Shown one piece after another: positions 35,388 through 43,469 of a DNA stretch of 64,000 nt. The DNA comes from Chloroflexota bacterium. Lineage in GTDB: Bacteria > Chloroflexota > Dehalococcoidia > Lucifugimonadales > Lucifugimonadaceae. Where the stretch lies: contig PBEM01000015.1 of the NCBI GenBank assembly GCA_002718415.1, positions 1 through 64,000 of the forward strand, read 5' to 3'. Numbering within the stretch: position 1 is the stretch's first letter; every line of letters begins with the position of its first letter. A program made the position numbers and the translations under genes. The notes under the pieces are model-generated. The model had not been told where the DNA came from, did no database searches, and was given only the letters and a program-made list of their open reading frames with translations.

Positions 35388-36158
35388 TTAATTACCAATT
35401 TTTTTATGGGTTTCAGGTCTCCAATTAAGTATTCGCTTTGCTGTAGATAAATTATGAGATTGTTGATTTTCATCTCCTGCTATAAATATTGGTTGGAACC
35501 ATCCTTTACCAGTATTTAATCTTTCTAAACCATTTATATAGGCAGATGCTAAATCTTCTTCATCAGTAACATATAAACGTTTATAATGATTAATTTTCGG
35601 TCTCGGTATTTTTCGTTCTTCAATCCATTCAGCTCTGTTCCTAGGACCTGTAATTCTAAACGCAAAAATATTCATATCAAACCATTTGGAAAAATATTTG
35701 CAAATTTTCTCTCCAAATCCTTTTGACAAACCATATGCAGATGGCGTATCTAGAGGAATATCATATTCATTACTAAAATAATCTCTATCTCGGAAATGCA
35801 CACTCATTGTGCTTGTATAAATCCCTGATAATAAACCCTCCCCCTGTGATAACCATAAAAAGTTATGTAAACCTAAACAATTTATTTCATAATTATTTTT
35901 AATTACTGTTAAATCTTGATCTGTTACACTTCCACCTTGTGGGCTTTTCATTACTACCCAAATAAATGAATCTATATCTATAATTGCTTTTTTAATATCA
36001 TCAGGGTTCAATACTGATCCTTGGATAAAATCTACATCATGTTCTGGAGTTGATAGATCCATTACCCTTACATCGTATCCTCTTTCCAATAAGTATGGAG
36101 TTATAAAAGAACCTACCTTCCCTGATCCACCTATGAGTAAAATTTTTTTATTTTTCAA
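35388..36158 (-). CDS. NAD-dependent epimerase/dehydratase family protein (copy C)
   Basis: A 256-residue extended SDR. Rossmann GGSGKVG at 10-16, catalytic Tyr/Lys in SAYGLSKGFGE. It is much more diverged from copies A and B than those are from each other, but its length is the same and the end (NLSTAKRILNWRPETH) is standard for sugar-nucleotide epimerases and uronate dehydrogenase relatives. It lies between two enolase-superfamily genes, touching the downstream one without a gap. A sugar or sugar-acid oxidoreductase role fits the neighbourhood. Confidence 0.82.
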   Translation of the reverse strand: MKNKKILLIGGSGKVGSFITPYLLERGYDVRVMDLSTPEHDVDFIQGSVLNPDDIKKAIIDIDSFIWVVMKSPQGGSVTDQDLTVIKNNYEINCLGLHNFLWLSQGEGLLSGIYTSTMSVHFRDRDYFSNEYDIPLDTPSAYGLSKGFGEKICKYFSKWFDMNIFAFRITGPRNRAEWIEERKIPRPKINHYKRLYVTDEEDLASAYINGLERLNTGKGWFQPIFIAGDENQQSHNLSTAKRILNWRPETHKKIGN

Positions 36159-36183
36159 TTTTCTATAACCTCTAAATTATTAA

Positions 36184-37374
36184 TCAAACAGAATATCCAA
36201 CAGAACCATCATTTCTTATGGGTATATTTTCTAATTTTCTTTCATTAGGAAATTTTTCACCATCCTTCAATTTTTTCGTAGATTCATTTATTAACCTTTC
36301 AAAATCAACATTCATTCCTATTCCTGGGTAATCTGGTAACATCAAATACCCTCCTTCTCTCTTCCATAAACTTCCAAAAATTTTATTGTCATCTGATTCA
36401 TCCGCAAGAGTATATTCTTGAGTTAAAAAATTAGGTATTGCAGCATCTATACATGATGCTGCTGCAGTAGTTACAGGAGTAACAAAATTATGAGTAACTA
36501 ATGCTGAATGATAAGATTCGGCTATTGCTGCTATCTTTTTTACTTGTGTAATACCTCCAGCAAGGCCTAAATCAGGTCTCGCATATTGGCTACCTCCAGA
36601 TTCAAATAATTCCCGGAATTCCCATATATTATGCATTCTTTCTCCATTTGCTAAAGGTATTTCAGTTCTAGAACCTATAGTCGATTGACTTGTAATAGAA
36701 TCAATTTGAACTGGATCTTCAATAAAAAGTGGATGAAATTCAAATAATTCTTTTGCGAGTGCTATAGAAAGCATAGGGGTCAATTTTCTATGAATTTCCA
36801 AAATTATGTCCACATCTAAACCTGCACCTTCTCTTAGTGCCTTTACGTTTTTCTTTGTTTCAGATATCAACTTAGGTAAAGTCATCGATTCGTAACCATC
36901 AGGTAAAGGATCAATCTTTAATGCAGTAAAACCATCTTCACTAGCGGCTTTGGCTGCATTATAAATATTATCTTGAAGATTATTCCCATAATGAGTACCT
37001 AAAAGTAAATGTACTCTTATTTTATTTCTAGTAGGACCACCTAATAATTTCCAAACTGGAACTTCATAGAACTTACCCTTAAGATCCCACAGAGCAATAT
37101 CAACTGCACTTATAGCACCACTTAAAATTGATCCCCTGAACGGCCCCATACGATATAAATATTGCCAATGATGTTCGATTTGAAAAGGATTTTTCCCGAG
37201 TAAATAATCTCTGAATGTCTGTAAAACAGCATGGGTAGCTTTTGGATAAGCCCAACATGATGATGCACCAATACCCTTCAAACCATTAGATAATGTAATT
37301 ACCACATAGTGAACTGAGTTAAAAATTATACTTTCAACTTCAACTATTTTTAAATTTTCTTCTGAATTTTTCAT
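36184..37374 (-). CDS. Enolase-superfamily enzyme 3 (galactonate-dehydratase-like)
   Basis: A 396-residue member resembling D-galactonate dehydratase (DgoD): LKIDPLPDG on strand 2 (Lys-x-Asp), FIEDP, NGERMHN, then PDLGLAGGITQVKKIA and the catalytic His in VTHNFVTPVT. The first metal-ligand block reads LEIHRK, with Glu where DgoD has Asp (VDFHGR); His is kept. It would dehydrate an aldonic acid to a 2-keto-3-deoxy acid. First gene of the minus-strand operon, divergent from the XRE regulator with 142 bp between, making it a likely target of that regulator. Confidence 0.87.
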   Translation of the reverse strand: MKNSEENLKIVEVESIIFNSVHYVVITLSNGLKGIGASSCWAYPKATHAVLQTFRDYLLGKNPFQIEHHWQYLYRMGPFRGSILSGAISAVDIALWDLKGKFYEVPVWKLLGGPTRNKIRVHLLLGTHYGNNLQDNIYNAAKAASEDGFTALKIDPLPDGYESMTLPKLISETKKNVKALREGAGLDVDIILEIHRKLTPMLSIALAKELFEFHPLFIEDPVQIDSITSQSTIGSRTEIPLANGERMHNIWEFRELFESGGSQYARPDLGLAGGITQVKKIAAIAESYHSALVTHNFVTPVTTAAASCIDAAIPNFLTQEYTLADESDDNKIFGSLWKREGGYLMLPDYPGIGMNVDFERLINESTKKLKDGEKFPNERKLENIPIRNDGSVGYSV

Positions 37375-37490
37375 ATCTTATTTGTCCAAATTATTTTTTT
37401 ACAAATTTCTTTATCTATAGAAATTAAAAATTAATGTTTACTTATACGTAAAAATTTAAAAAACTTTTAATGAAACAAATGATAAGATAT

Positions 37491-37517
37491 CTTACTTAAG
37501 TATGCAAATTAAGTAAG
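37491..37517. promoter_or_regulatory. 9-9-9 inverted repeat overlapping the XRE gene start
   Basis: CTTACTTAA (37491-37499) and TTAAGTAAG (37509-37517) are perfectly complementary around a nine-base spacer, and the right arm ends on the first base of the GTG start. This position suits an autorepressor site of the XRE protein. A helical-turn spacing (18 bp centre to centre) suits a dimer. Confidence 0.65.
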
Positions 37518-38338
37518 TGTCTAAACAATTGCAAAAAGAAATAATACAAAATATAGAAACCCTAAGAAAAAAATCAGGTCTTTCACAATCAGAATTAGGA
37601 AAAAAGATTGGTTGGAATCAGAAACAAATATCTAGATTAGAACGTGGAGAACGTAAAGATTTAGATTATGAAAGTACTAGTTTACTAGCTAGAGCACTAG
37701 GTGTTGATATAAAAACAATAAATCCTTCTTTTTCCAATACGAATGGTAAAAAAGAAAATACTGTATCTAAATTAATAGAAGAACTAAACAGTATGATACC
37801 AAATGAAATCCCAGTATTTTTACAACGTGATTGTGGAAATACTAATAGTGACATTGTTTATTATGAATATTCTGCAAATATTCGTAGCCAAATCGATCTC
37901 GTTAATAATTCACCTTTTCCAGCTGGAGAGAAAGGTGAATACTTTGGAATGATATGTGAATTAGATTACAATTTACCTGCATTCAGTGCATCAGATGTAT
38001 TAATAGCAGATAAAAACTTAAATCCTATTGACCCTGTGTTTAACACTGGTAATTTTGTACCTAATAAGTGGGAATTATATGACAGAGTAATAATAAAATT
38101 GAATGCTCCAATTAATAATTTTTATACGCATCCTGCCATATGGATAGGTCAAGGTAAATGTTTAATAAAAACTGTAGAAGGAAAAAGAAAAGTAATTAAA
38201 TATAATGAATTTAATTACTTAGGCGTAATACTATCAAGAAGATATTACTTCAATAGATCAAGTGCAAAATCCTTTTTATCTGCACGATACGGAATACAAA
38301 AGAAATTTGGTATCCGCAAATGGATTCCAAATATATAA
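37517..38338 (+). CDS. XRE-family transcriptional regulator with S24-like C-terminal domain
   Basis: A 273-residue regulator. The helix-turn-helix spans about residues 8-62 (LRKKSGLSQSELGKKIGWNQ, then ISRLERGE). The long C-terminal part (about 90-265) has ASDVLIADKNLNPIDPVFN and KWELYDRVIIKLNAP, reminiscent of the S24/LexA-like ligand or dimerisation fold, without a clear Ser-Lys protease dyad. GTG at 37517 is the only workable start; an ATG at 37502 ends after four codons. It lies between the divergent enolase operon and the third transporter operon, so it probably controls one or both. Confidence 0.83.
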   Translation: MSKQLQKEIIQNIETLRKKSGLSQSELGKKIGWNQKQISRLERGERKDLDYESTSLLARALGVDIKTINPSFSNTNGKKENTVSKLIEELNSMIPNEIPVFLQRDCGNTNSDIVYYEYSANIRSQIDLVNNSPFPAGEKGEYFGMICELDYNLPAFSASDVLIADKNLNPIDPVFNTGNFVPNKWELYDRVIIKLNAPINNFYTHPAIWIGQGKCLIKTVEGKRKVIKYNEFNYLGVILSRRYYFNRSSAKSFLSARYGIQKKFGIRKWIPNI

Positions 38339-38441
38339 CAATCTAACATTAAAAGATTTTAGACATTTTACCTAGTAATGTGGTCTATATTAAAGAAATC
38401 TTTTATTGATTATTATTATTTATATTGATTGAATAGAGATG

Positions 38442-38467
38442 CGAGTATTTTATTTAAAAAATATTCG
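38442..38467. promoter_or_regulatory. Imperfect inverted repeat upstream of SBP 3
   Basis: CGAGTATTTT (38442-38451) and AAAATATTCG (38458-38467) are complementary except for one position, about 40 bp before the SBP start. It may be an operator; it does not match the repeat in front of the XRE gene. Confidence 0.3.
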
Positions 38468-38505
38468 TTTTAATAATTATTAAATATAGTAGGATACAAA
38501 AAATC

Positions 38506-40464
38506 ATGATTGCAAATTTTAATTATAGATTTAGCAGACTCCTAGTACTTATGATTGGCTTGGTGGCATTTGTCGCTATTGCTGCTTGTACAACAACGGA
38601 GACTGTTGAAGTTATAAAAGAAGTTCCTGTAGAAAAGATCGTAACCAAGGAAGTTCCTGTAGAAGTTGAAAAAATTATCGAAAAGGAAGTCCCCGTAGAA
38701 GTTGAAAAGATCGTAACTAAGGAAGTTCCTGTAGAAGTAATAAAAGAAGTAGCAGTAGAAAAAATTAAGGAAATATCTGTACCAAAAGAAGTTTTGGTAG
38801 TTGCAACAGCAACTCCTGATCCAAATGCAGGAAAAGTAGTTTCCTCTGGTGAAGTTACTGCAGCTATTTCAAATGTTTACTTTATGAACAGTAGCCCAAG
38901 ATATTGTCCAGCATGTTCAGTTCAAGCCAGAACTGGAGCAACAGAATTTCTACTAACTGCTGTTAGAGATGAAAATGGTCAAATAGGAATAGCTCCTCAG
39001 ATTGCTGAATCATGGACTCAATCTGAAGATGGAACTTCATGGACTGAGTTTAAATTACGTGAGGGTATACAGTTCCACGGTGGTTACGGAGAAATGACTG
39101 CTAAAGATGTAGCTTTTTCTTGGAATGATGCTAATCCAAATATAGTTGCAGATTCAGTACATGACACTGGTGGTGCTATAGGAACAATACTAAATGAAGT
39201 AGAAATAATAGATGATTATACAGTTAGATTTAATTGGAAAATCTATAACGGATCTACGATGTTGAATTATGTTACTAATTTCGTTGAAGGAATTGGAATT
39301 CTTAGTAAGGATTTCTTTGATGAAGTTGGAGCCGATGCTATGAAAGAACAATTGATCGGTACAGGTCCATTTGAAATGGAAAAATGGGTACAACACGATG
39401 GAGCTTACTTAAATGCTGTTCCTGATCACTGGAGAAAAACTGCTGGTGTAGCAAAAATAAACATTCTAGAAGTTCCGGAAGCTGCAACCAGAAAAGCTAT
39501 GCTTCAAACTGGACAAGCTCATATTGTAGGTGATTTACCTCTAAAAGACTGGACTCCTCTAGTAGCAGCTGGCTTCAAAGTAGCTCAGGAAAAGAAACTT
39601 GGTGATACTGCATTTACTATGGCAGGAAATTACTGGGAAACAGACAATAGTGATGGTGAAAAATTCACTAGTTCTGAAGCAGGAGATGCGTTGTACTTAC
39701 CAGTAATGGAAGATAAACCTTGGATAGGACATCCTGATGATCCTGAAAAGTATGAAAAAGCTAAAAAAGTTAGAACTGCTATGGCAATGTCTATTGATAG
39801 AAGTGCTTTAGTAGATGTAATTACAGCTGGTCTGGGTACAGTTAGCCATATGCCAGGAATTCAAAATTCTGATCCACTATTCAAATCTGAATGGGAGATT
39901 CCATATGATGTAGCTGGAGCAAAAGCTTTAATGGAAGAAGCTGGATATGCTGATGGTTTTGATTTGGAATGGTGGGGAGGACCTAGTGTAGCTACCGAAG
40001 ATACAGTACACGAAGCTATCGCTGCAATGTGGTTGAAAGATTTAAATATCAATTCAACTATAGATCAACAAAACTATTCTTCATTTAGGCCTACTCTTGT
40101 AAACAGAACTAATACTAAATTATTATTTAGTGGAGGTGATGCTCATGTTCCTGTTACTTGGCCTAGAGATTTGAATGCATCTTCTATCTCAAGACCTGGA
40201 GGATATAATAGGGCTATTGAAATCCCTATGTTCAGAGATACTTACAATAAAATGGCCGTAGAGTTAGATGAAGATAAACTCAAAGGTTATGTTGAAGAAT
40301 ACTATGACTGGAATAGAGATAATCTTGTCTGGGTAGGTGTTTATCAACAACCTCAGGCTGCTTTATATAATCCAGGGTTAATAGACTCTTGGGATATGGT
40401 ACCTGAAGGTAAGGGTGTATTAGGAATGATGAATAGCCTAGAAAATATTAAGCTGAAAGAATGA
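38506..40464 (+). CDS. Oligopeptide-type (family 5) ABC transporter substrate-binding lipoprotein 3
   Basis: A 652-residue SBP_bac_5 lipoprotein related to SBP 1 (both have GIQFHGG/GVEFHGG, EEMTAKDVAF-like and GTGPF/L blocks). Lipobox AIAAC, Cys28; stalk residues 33-95 contain four EVPVE units, three of them spaced 12 residues apart. C-terminus ends VPEGKGVLGMMNSLENI, matching the AWPIPPQMCIGG region of SBP 1 in position. ATG at 38506 with TAGGAT in front. It heads an operon with DppB- and DppC-like permeases and an enolase-superfamily enzyme, pointing to a sugar-acid or similar ligand rather than peptides (inference). Confidence 0.92.
   Translation: MIANFNYRFSRLLVLMIGLVAFVAIAACTTTETVEVIKEVPVEKIVTKEVPVEVEKIIEKEVPVEVEKIVTKEVPVEVIKEVAVEKIKEISVPKEVLVVATATPDPNAGKVVSSGEVTAAISNVYFMNSSPRYCPACSVQARTGATEFLLTAVRDENGQIGIAPQIAESWTQSEDGTSWTEFKLREGIQFHGGYGEMTAKDVAFSWNDANPNIVADSVHDTGGAIGTILNEVEIIDDYTVRFNWKIYNGSTMLNYVTNFVEGIGILSKDFFDEVGADAMKEQLIGTGPFEMEKWVQHDGAYLNAVPDHWRKTAGVAKINILEVPEAATRKAMLQTGQAHIVGDLPLKDWTPLVAAGFKVAQEKKLGDTAFTMAGNYWETDNSDGEKFTSSEAGDALYLPVMEDKPWIGHPDDPEKYEKAKKVRTAMAMSIDRSALVDVITAGLGTVSHMPGIQNSDPLFKSEWEIPYDVAGAKALMEEAGYADGFDLEWWGGPSVATEDTVHEAIAAMWLKDLNINSTIDQQNYSSFRPTLVNRTNTKLLFSGGDAHVPVTWPRDLNASSISRPGGYNRAIEIPMFRDTYNKMAVELDEDKLKGYVEEYYDWNRDNLVWVGVYQQPQAALYNPGLIDSWDMVPEGKGVLGMMNSLENIKLKE
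38620..38760 (+). repeat. 36-bp imperfect repeat in the stalk of SBP 3
   Basis: The DNA encoding EVPVEVEKIIEK / EVPVEVEKIVTK repeats with a 36-bp period (units starting near 38650, 38686 and 38722), preceded by a shorter unit. It encodes the flexible Val/Glu/Lys spacer between the lipid anchor and binding domain. Confidence 0.75.
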
Positions 40465-40503
40465 AACAATCTGTGATTACTTGTTAAATTCCTATAAGTG
40501 ATT

Positions 40504-40556
40504 AATACCTAAAGAGAGATCATGAATTAAACCATAATTTTCTCTCTTTAGGTATT
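40504..40556 (+). terminator. Perfect 16-bp stem-loop between SBP 3 and its permeases
   Basis: AATACCTAAAGAGAGA (40504-40519) pairs with TCTCTCTTTAGGTATT (40541-40556), loop 21 bases, followed by ATTTTATATATA and the permease start at 40569. It is the strongest stem of its type here, and the third case of a hairpin between a binding protein and its permeases. Confidence 0.85.
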
Positions 40557-40568
40557 ATTTTATATATA

Positions 40569-41507
40569 ATGAGAAAATTTATTCTACGAAGATTTATATC
40601 CTCTGTTATAGCTTTGCTAGGAGTGACGTTGCTTGTCTTTATTCTATCTAGACAAGTTGGAGATCCTGTTGCATTATTGGTTTCTGAAGGTGGTTATGGA
40701 CTAACGGAGAATCAATGGGAAATACAAAGAAAAAAATTAAATCTAGATAAACCGGTACCCATACAATATATATTATGGTTAGGACAAGTAGCTACCGGAG
40801 ACTTAGGAAGAGACCTTTCCGATAACTACCCTGTAACTAGAAAAATTAAAGAAAAATTACCTAATACATTAAAATTAGGAATTGCCGCTTGGATAGTTTC
40901 AACTTTAATCGGAATTCCTTTAGGCGTATTATCTGCTGTTAAAAGAGGTACTGTTTTTGACTATGCTGCAAGATTATTTGCTGTGATAGGAACTACATTA
41001 CCTCCTTTTTATATAGCAATAATGGCAATGTTATTTTTTGCAGTCAGATTGCAGTGGGTACCTGTAGCAGGAATAGGAGAAGGTTTTGGTGATTGGAAAT
41101 ATTATGTATTACCGGTTGGAACTTTAGCGTGGGGTGCTGCATCTGGTTATTTAAGGCTAACAAGATCATCGATGTTAGAGGTATTAGATTCAGAATTTAT
41201 CAGACTAGCAAGAGCTAAAGGAGTTGGTAACACATCTATTGTATTTAAACATGCTTTAAGAAATTCTCTAATAGTACCATTTACTGTTTCTGCACTATTA
41301 TTAGCTTCATTCATAACAGGTGTAGTGGTAGTAGAAGCGGTTTTTGCATGGCCTGGCCTAGGAAGACTAGCTGTAGAAGCAGTAACTAATAACAATTTAA
41401 ATCTTGTTGTTGGTACAACTTTAGTCTTCGCCGTACTATTTTTAGTAATAAATTTCTTAGTCGATATAGGATATGTATTCATTGATCCAAGGATACGTTT
41501 GAGCTAA
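40569..41507 (+). CDS. Oligopeptide-type ABC transporter permease, DppB-like 3
   Basis: A 312-residue membrane protein, same length as DppB-like 1 and more similar to it than to DppB-like 2 (shared KLNLDKPVPIQY/GLDKPVPIQY and the RLTRSSMLEV(L/M)D(S/T)E block). EAA loop EFIRLARAKGVGNTSIVFK and then HALRN. The start ATG lies 12 bases after the preceding stem-loop, so that hairpin may also affect its translation. The DppC-like gene starts after two bases. Confidence 0.93.
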   Translation: MRKFILRRFISSVIALLGVTLLVFILSRQVGDPVALLVSEGGYGLTENQWEIQRKKLNLDKPVPIQYILWLGQVATGDLGRDLSDNYPVTRKIKEKLPNTLKLGIAAWIVSTLIGIPLGVLSAVKRGTVFDYAARLFAVIGTTLPPFYIAIMAMLFFAVRLQWVPVAGIGEGFGDWKYYVLPVGTLAWGAASGYLRLTRSSMLEVLDSEFIRLARAKGVGNTSIVFKHALRNSLIVPFTVSALLLASFITGVVVVEAVFAWPGLGRLAVEAVTNNNLNLVVGTTLVFAVLFLVINFLVDIGYVFIDPRIRLS

Positions 41508-41509
41508 AA

Positions 41510-42367
41510 ATGAAAATATTTAAACTCTTTTGGAATCTTATTTATAAAACACCTATAATTTGGGTAAGTATTTTGTCTATATTAGTTTTAACATCGGCCT
41601 TTGCTCCAATAATTACAGATTTTGATCCAATTAGAGATGCTGATTTTTCTAATGTACTATTACCTCCTTTTTATATAGAAGGAGGTAATACAGTACACAT
41701 TTTAGGAACAGATCAAATAGGAAGAGATATTTTTTCTAGAATGCTTTATGGAGGAAGAGTATCTCTCTTGGTAGCTGGAGTAGCAATTCTTTCAGGAACT
41801 ATAATTGGAACAATTTTAGGAATGATCTCAGGATTTAAGGGTGGAATTTGGGATGAAATAATAATGAGACTAGTTGATATGTGGATCGCACTACCTTTCA
41901 TTATGGTGGCACTAGTAATTGCAATAGTATTAGGTCAAAGTTGGGGAGTTATGTTTCTATTATTAACATTAATTGCTTGGGTAAGTTTTGTTAGACCAAT
42001 AAGAGGAGAAGTATTAAGTCTCAGAGAAAGAGAGTATATCCAATATGCTACCTCTGCAGGAGCATCTCAACTAAGAATAATAATTAGGCATATACTTCCA
42101 AATATTAGTAGTACGGTACTGGTTATAGCAACAATGAATGCTGGGGGGCTAGTTTTGGCAGAATCTATCCTAAGTTTCTTAGGGGTAGGTATTCCTGCAC
42201 CTACGCCTACCTGGGGATCATTAGTTTCAGATGGAAGAGGATATTTAGAGGATGCATGGTGGATCTCAACTATGCCCGGAATATCGATTTTTCTATTAGT
42301 GATGTCACTGAATTTTTGTGGGGATTGGCTGAGAGATAGATGGGATCCAAAACTCAATCAACTATGA
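41510..42367 (+). CDS. Oligopeptide-type ABC transporter permease, DppC-like 3
   Basis: A 285-residue permease with LGTDQIGRDIFSRMLYGGRVS (about 65-85), EAA loop YIQYATSAGASQLRIIIRHILP and ESILSFLGVGIPAPTPTWGSL. It is close to DppC-like 1 in length and motifs. No ATPase genes follow, so this system must share an ATPase pair, the obvious candidate being 25025-27085. Its stop overlaps the ATG of an enolase-superfamily gene (ATGA), coupling transport and catabolism. Confidence 0.93.
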   Translation: MKIFKLFWNLIYKTPIIWVSILSILVLTSAFAPIITDFDPIRDADFSNVLLPPFYIEGGNTVHILGTDQIGRDIFSRMLYGGRVSLLVAGVAILSGTIIGTILGMISGFKGGIWDEIIMRLVDMWIALPFIMVALVIAIVLGQSWGVMFLLLTLIAWVSFVRPIRGEVLSLREREYIQYATSAGASQLRIIIRHILPNISSTVLVIATMNAGGLVLAESILSFLGVGIPAPTPTWGSLVSDGRGYLEDAWWISTMPGISIFLLVMSLNFCGDWLRDRWDPKLNQL

Positions 42368-43467
42368 TCATTAATGATATTAAAGTCACAGCTTTAGAAG
42401 TTCCTTTAAATAAAACTTATAAAGGATCATATTATTCTATGACAAAAAGGGCTACATTAATCACTGAAATTTCAACAGATGATGGAATTAATGGAATTAT
42501 TTATAACGGTGATGAGCCAGAAGAACAATTAGAAATAAGAAATATTATTCTCAATGAAATTTCTCCTATAATTAAAGGTCTTAATCCACTAAATGTAGAA
42601 ATGATATGGGAAAAATGTTTTTATCTCACAAAAAATATTCTTAGGAATAGATCAACTGTTATAAAAGCTATTTCATGTGTAGATTCAGCTCTTTGGGACA
42701 TAGTAGGGAAAAAAGCTAATATGCCTCTAAGGCAATTATGGGGTTCTTATCATGATGAACTACCAATTATAGCTATTGGTGGATATTACAGTAAAAATTT
42801 AAATGATTTAAATTCAGAAATTGAAGATTACCAGAAACTTGGTATTTCAGGATGCAAGATGAAAATAGGTTCAGCTTCCCCAGAAGAAGATGCAAAAAGA
42901 TTTATTCAAATGAGAAAATTCGCAGGAGAAAAATTTATTCTAATTGCAGATGCCAATCAAGGATATGGTGAACAAGAAGCTATAGAATTTTGTAATTTAG
43001 TTAGAGATTATCAAATAGATTGGATAGAAGAACCTATCGAATGGATTATAGATAGACAGTCATTAAAAAGTATAAGATATAAAACCGGTATAGCTGTAGC
43101 AGCGGGACAAAGTGAAATAAGTAGACAAGGAATTTTGGATCTAATTAATAATGAATCAATTGATATATGTAATTTTGATGCTTCATGGGGTGGAGGACCA
43201 ACCGAATGGTTAAAAGTTGCAGGACTTTGTGAATCAAATTCTATTCATATGGCACATCATGAAGAACCTCAAATATCTGCTCAATTATTAGGTTCTGTTA
43301 ACAAAGCAAAATATATTGAATGTTTCCATCCTGATAGGGATCCTATTTTCTGGAATTTACTTGAAAATAAAAAAATAGCAAATGGAAAATATAAAATCCC
43401 AAATTTACCAGGATGGGGGATCACCTTAAATAATGATTTTATAAACAAATATAAAGTTACTGTATAA
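42364..43467 (+). CDS. Enolase-superfamily enzyme 4 (mandelate racemase type, canonical KxK)
   Basis: A 367-residue member with the full mandelate-racemase active site: Lys-x-Lys in CKMKIG, Asp in IADANQGY, Glu in WIEEP, Glu in AGQSE, then NFDASWGGGPTEW and the His in MAHHEEPQ. Such enzymes racemise or dehydrate acid sugars. An open frame begins at 42340, but ATG at 42364 forms a four-base overlap with the DppC-like stop and leaves no long overlap, so it is chosen. Its product is probably made from the substrate imported by the 38506-42367 transporter. Confidence 0.88.
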   Translation: MIINDIKVTALEVPLNKTYKGSYYSMTKRATLITEISTDDGINGIIYNGDEPEEQLEIRNIILNEISPIIKGLNPLNVEMIWEKCFYLTKNILRNRSTVIKAISCVDSALWDIVGKKANMPLRQLWGSYHDELPIIAIGGYYSKNLNDLNSEIEDYQKLGISGCKMKIGSASPEEDAKRFIQMRKFAGEKFILIADANQGYGEQEAIEFCNLVRDYQIDWIEEPIEWIIDRQSLKSIRYKTGIAVAAGQSEISRQGILDLINNESIDICNFDASWGGGPTEWLKVAGLCESNSIHMAHHEEPQISAQLLGSVNKAKYIECFHPDRDPIFWNLLENKKIANGKYKIPNLPGWGITLNNDFINKYKVTV

Positions 43468-43469
43468 TC

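Noticed and set aside
42340-42363. Upstream start of enolase-superfamily enzyme 4
   Set aside because: It would overlap the DppC-like gene by 28 bp and add residues not seen in relatives; the ATGA overlap at 42364 is more natural.
16616-43467. Clustered paralogs as sign of a mobile island
   Set aside because: No integrase, transposase, att-like direct repeats or tRNA found, and base composition looks the same as the flanks.
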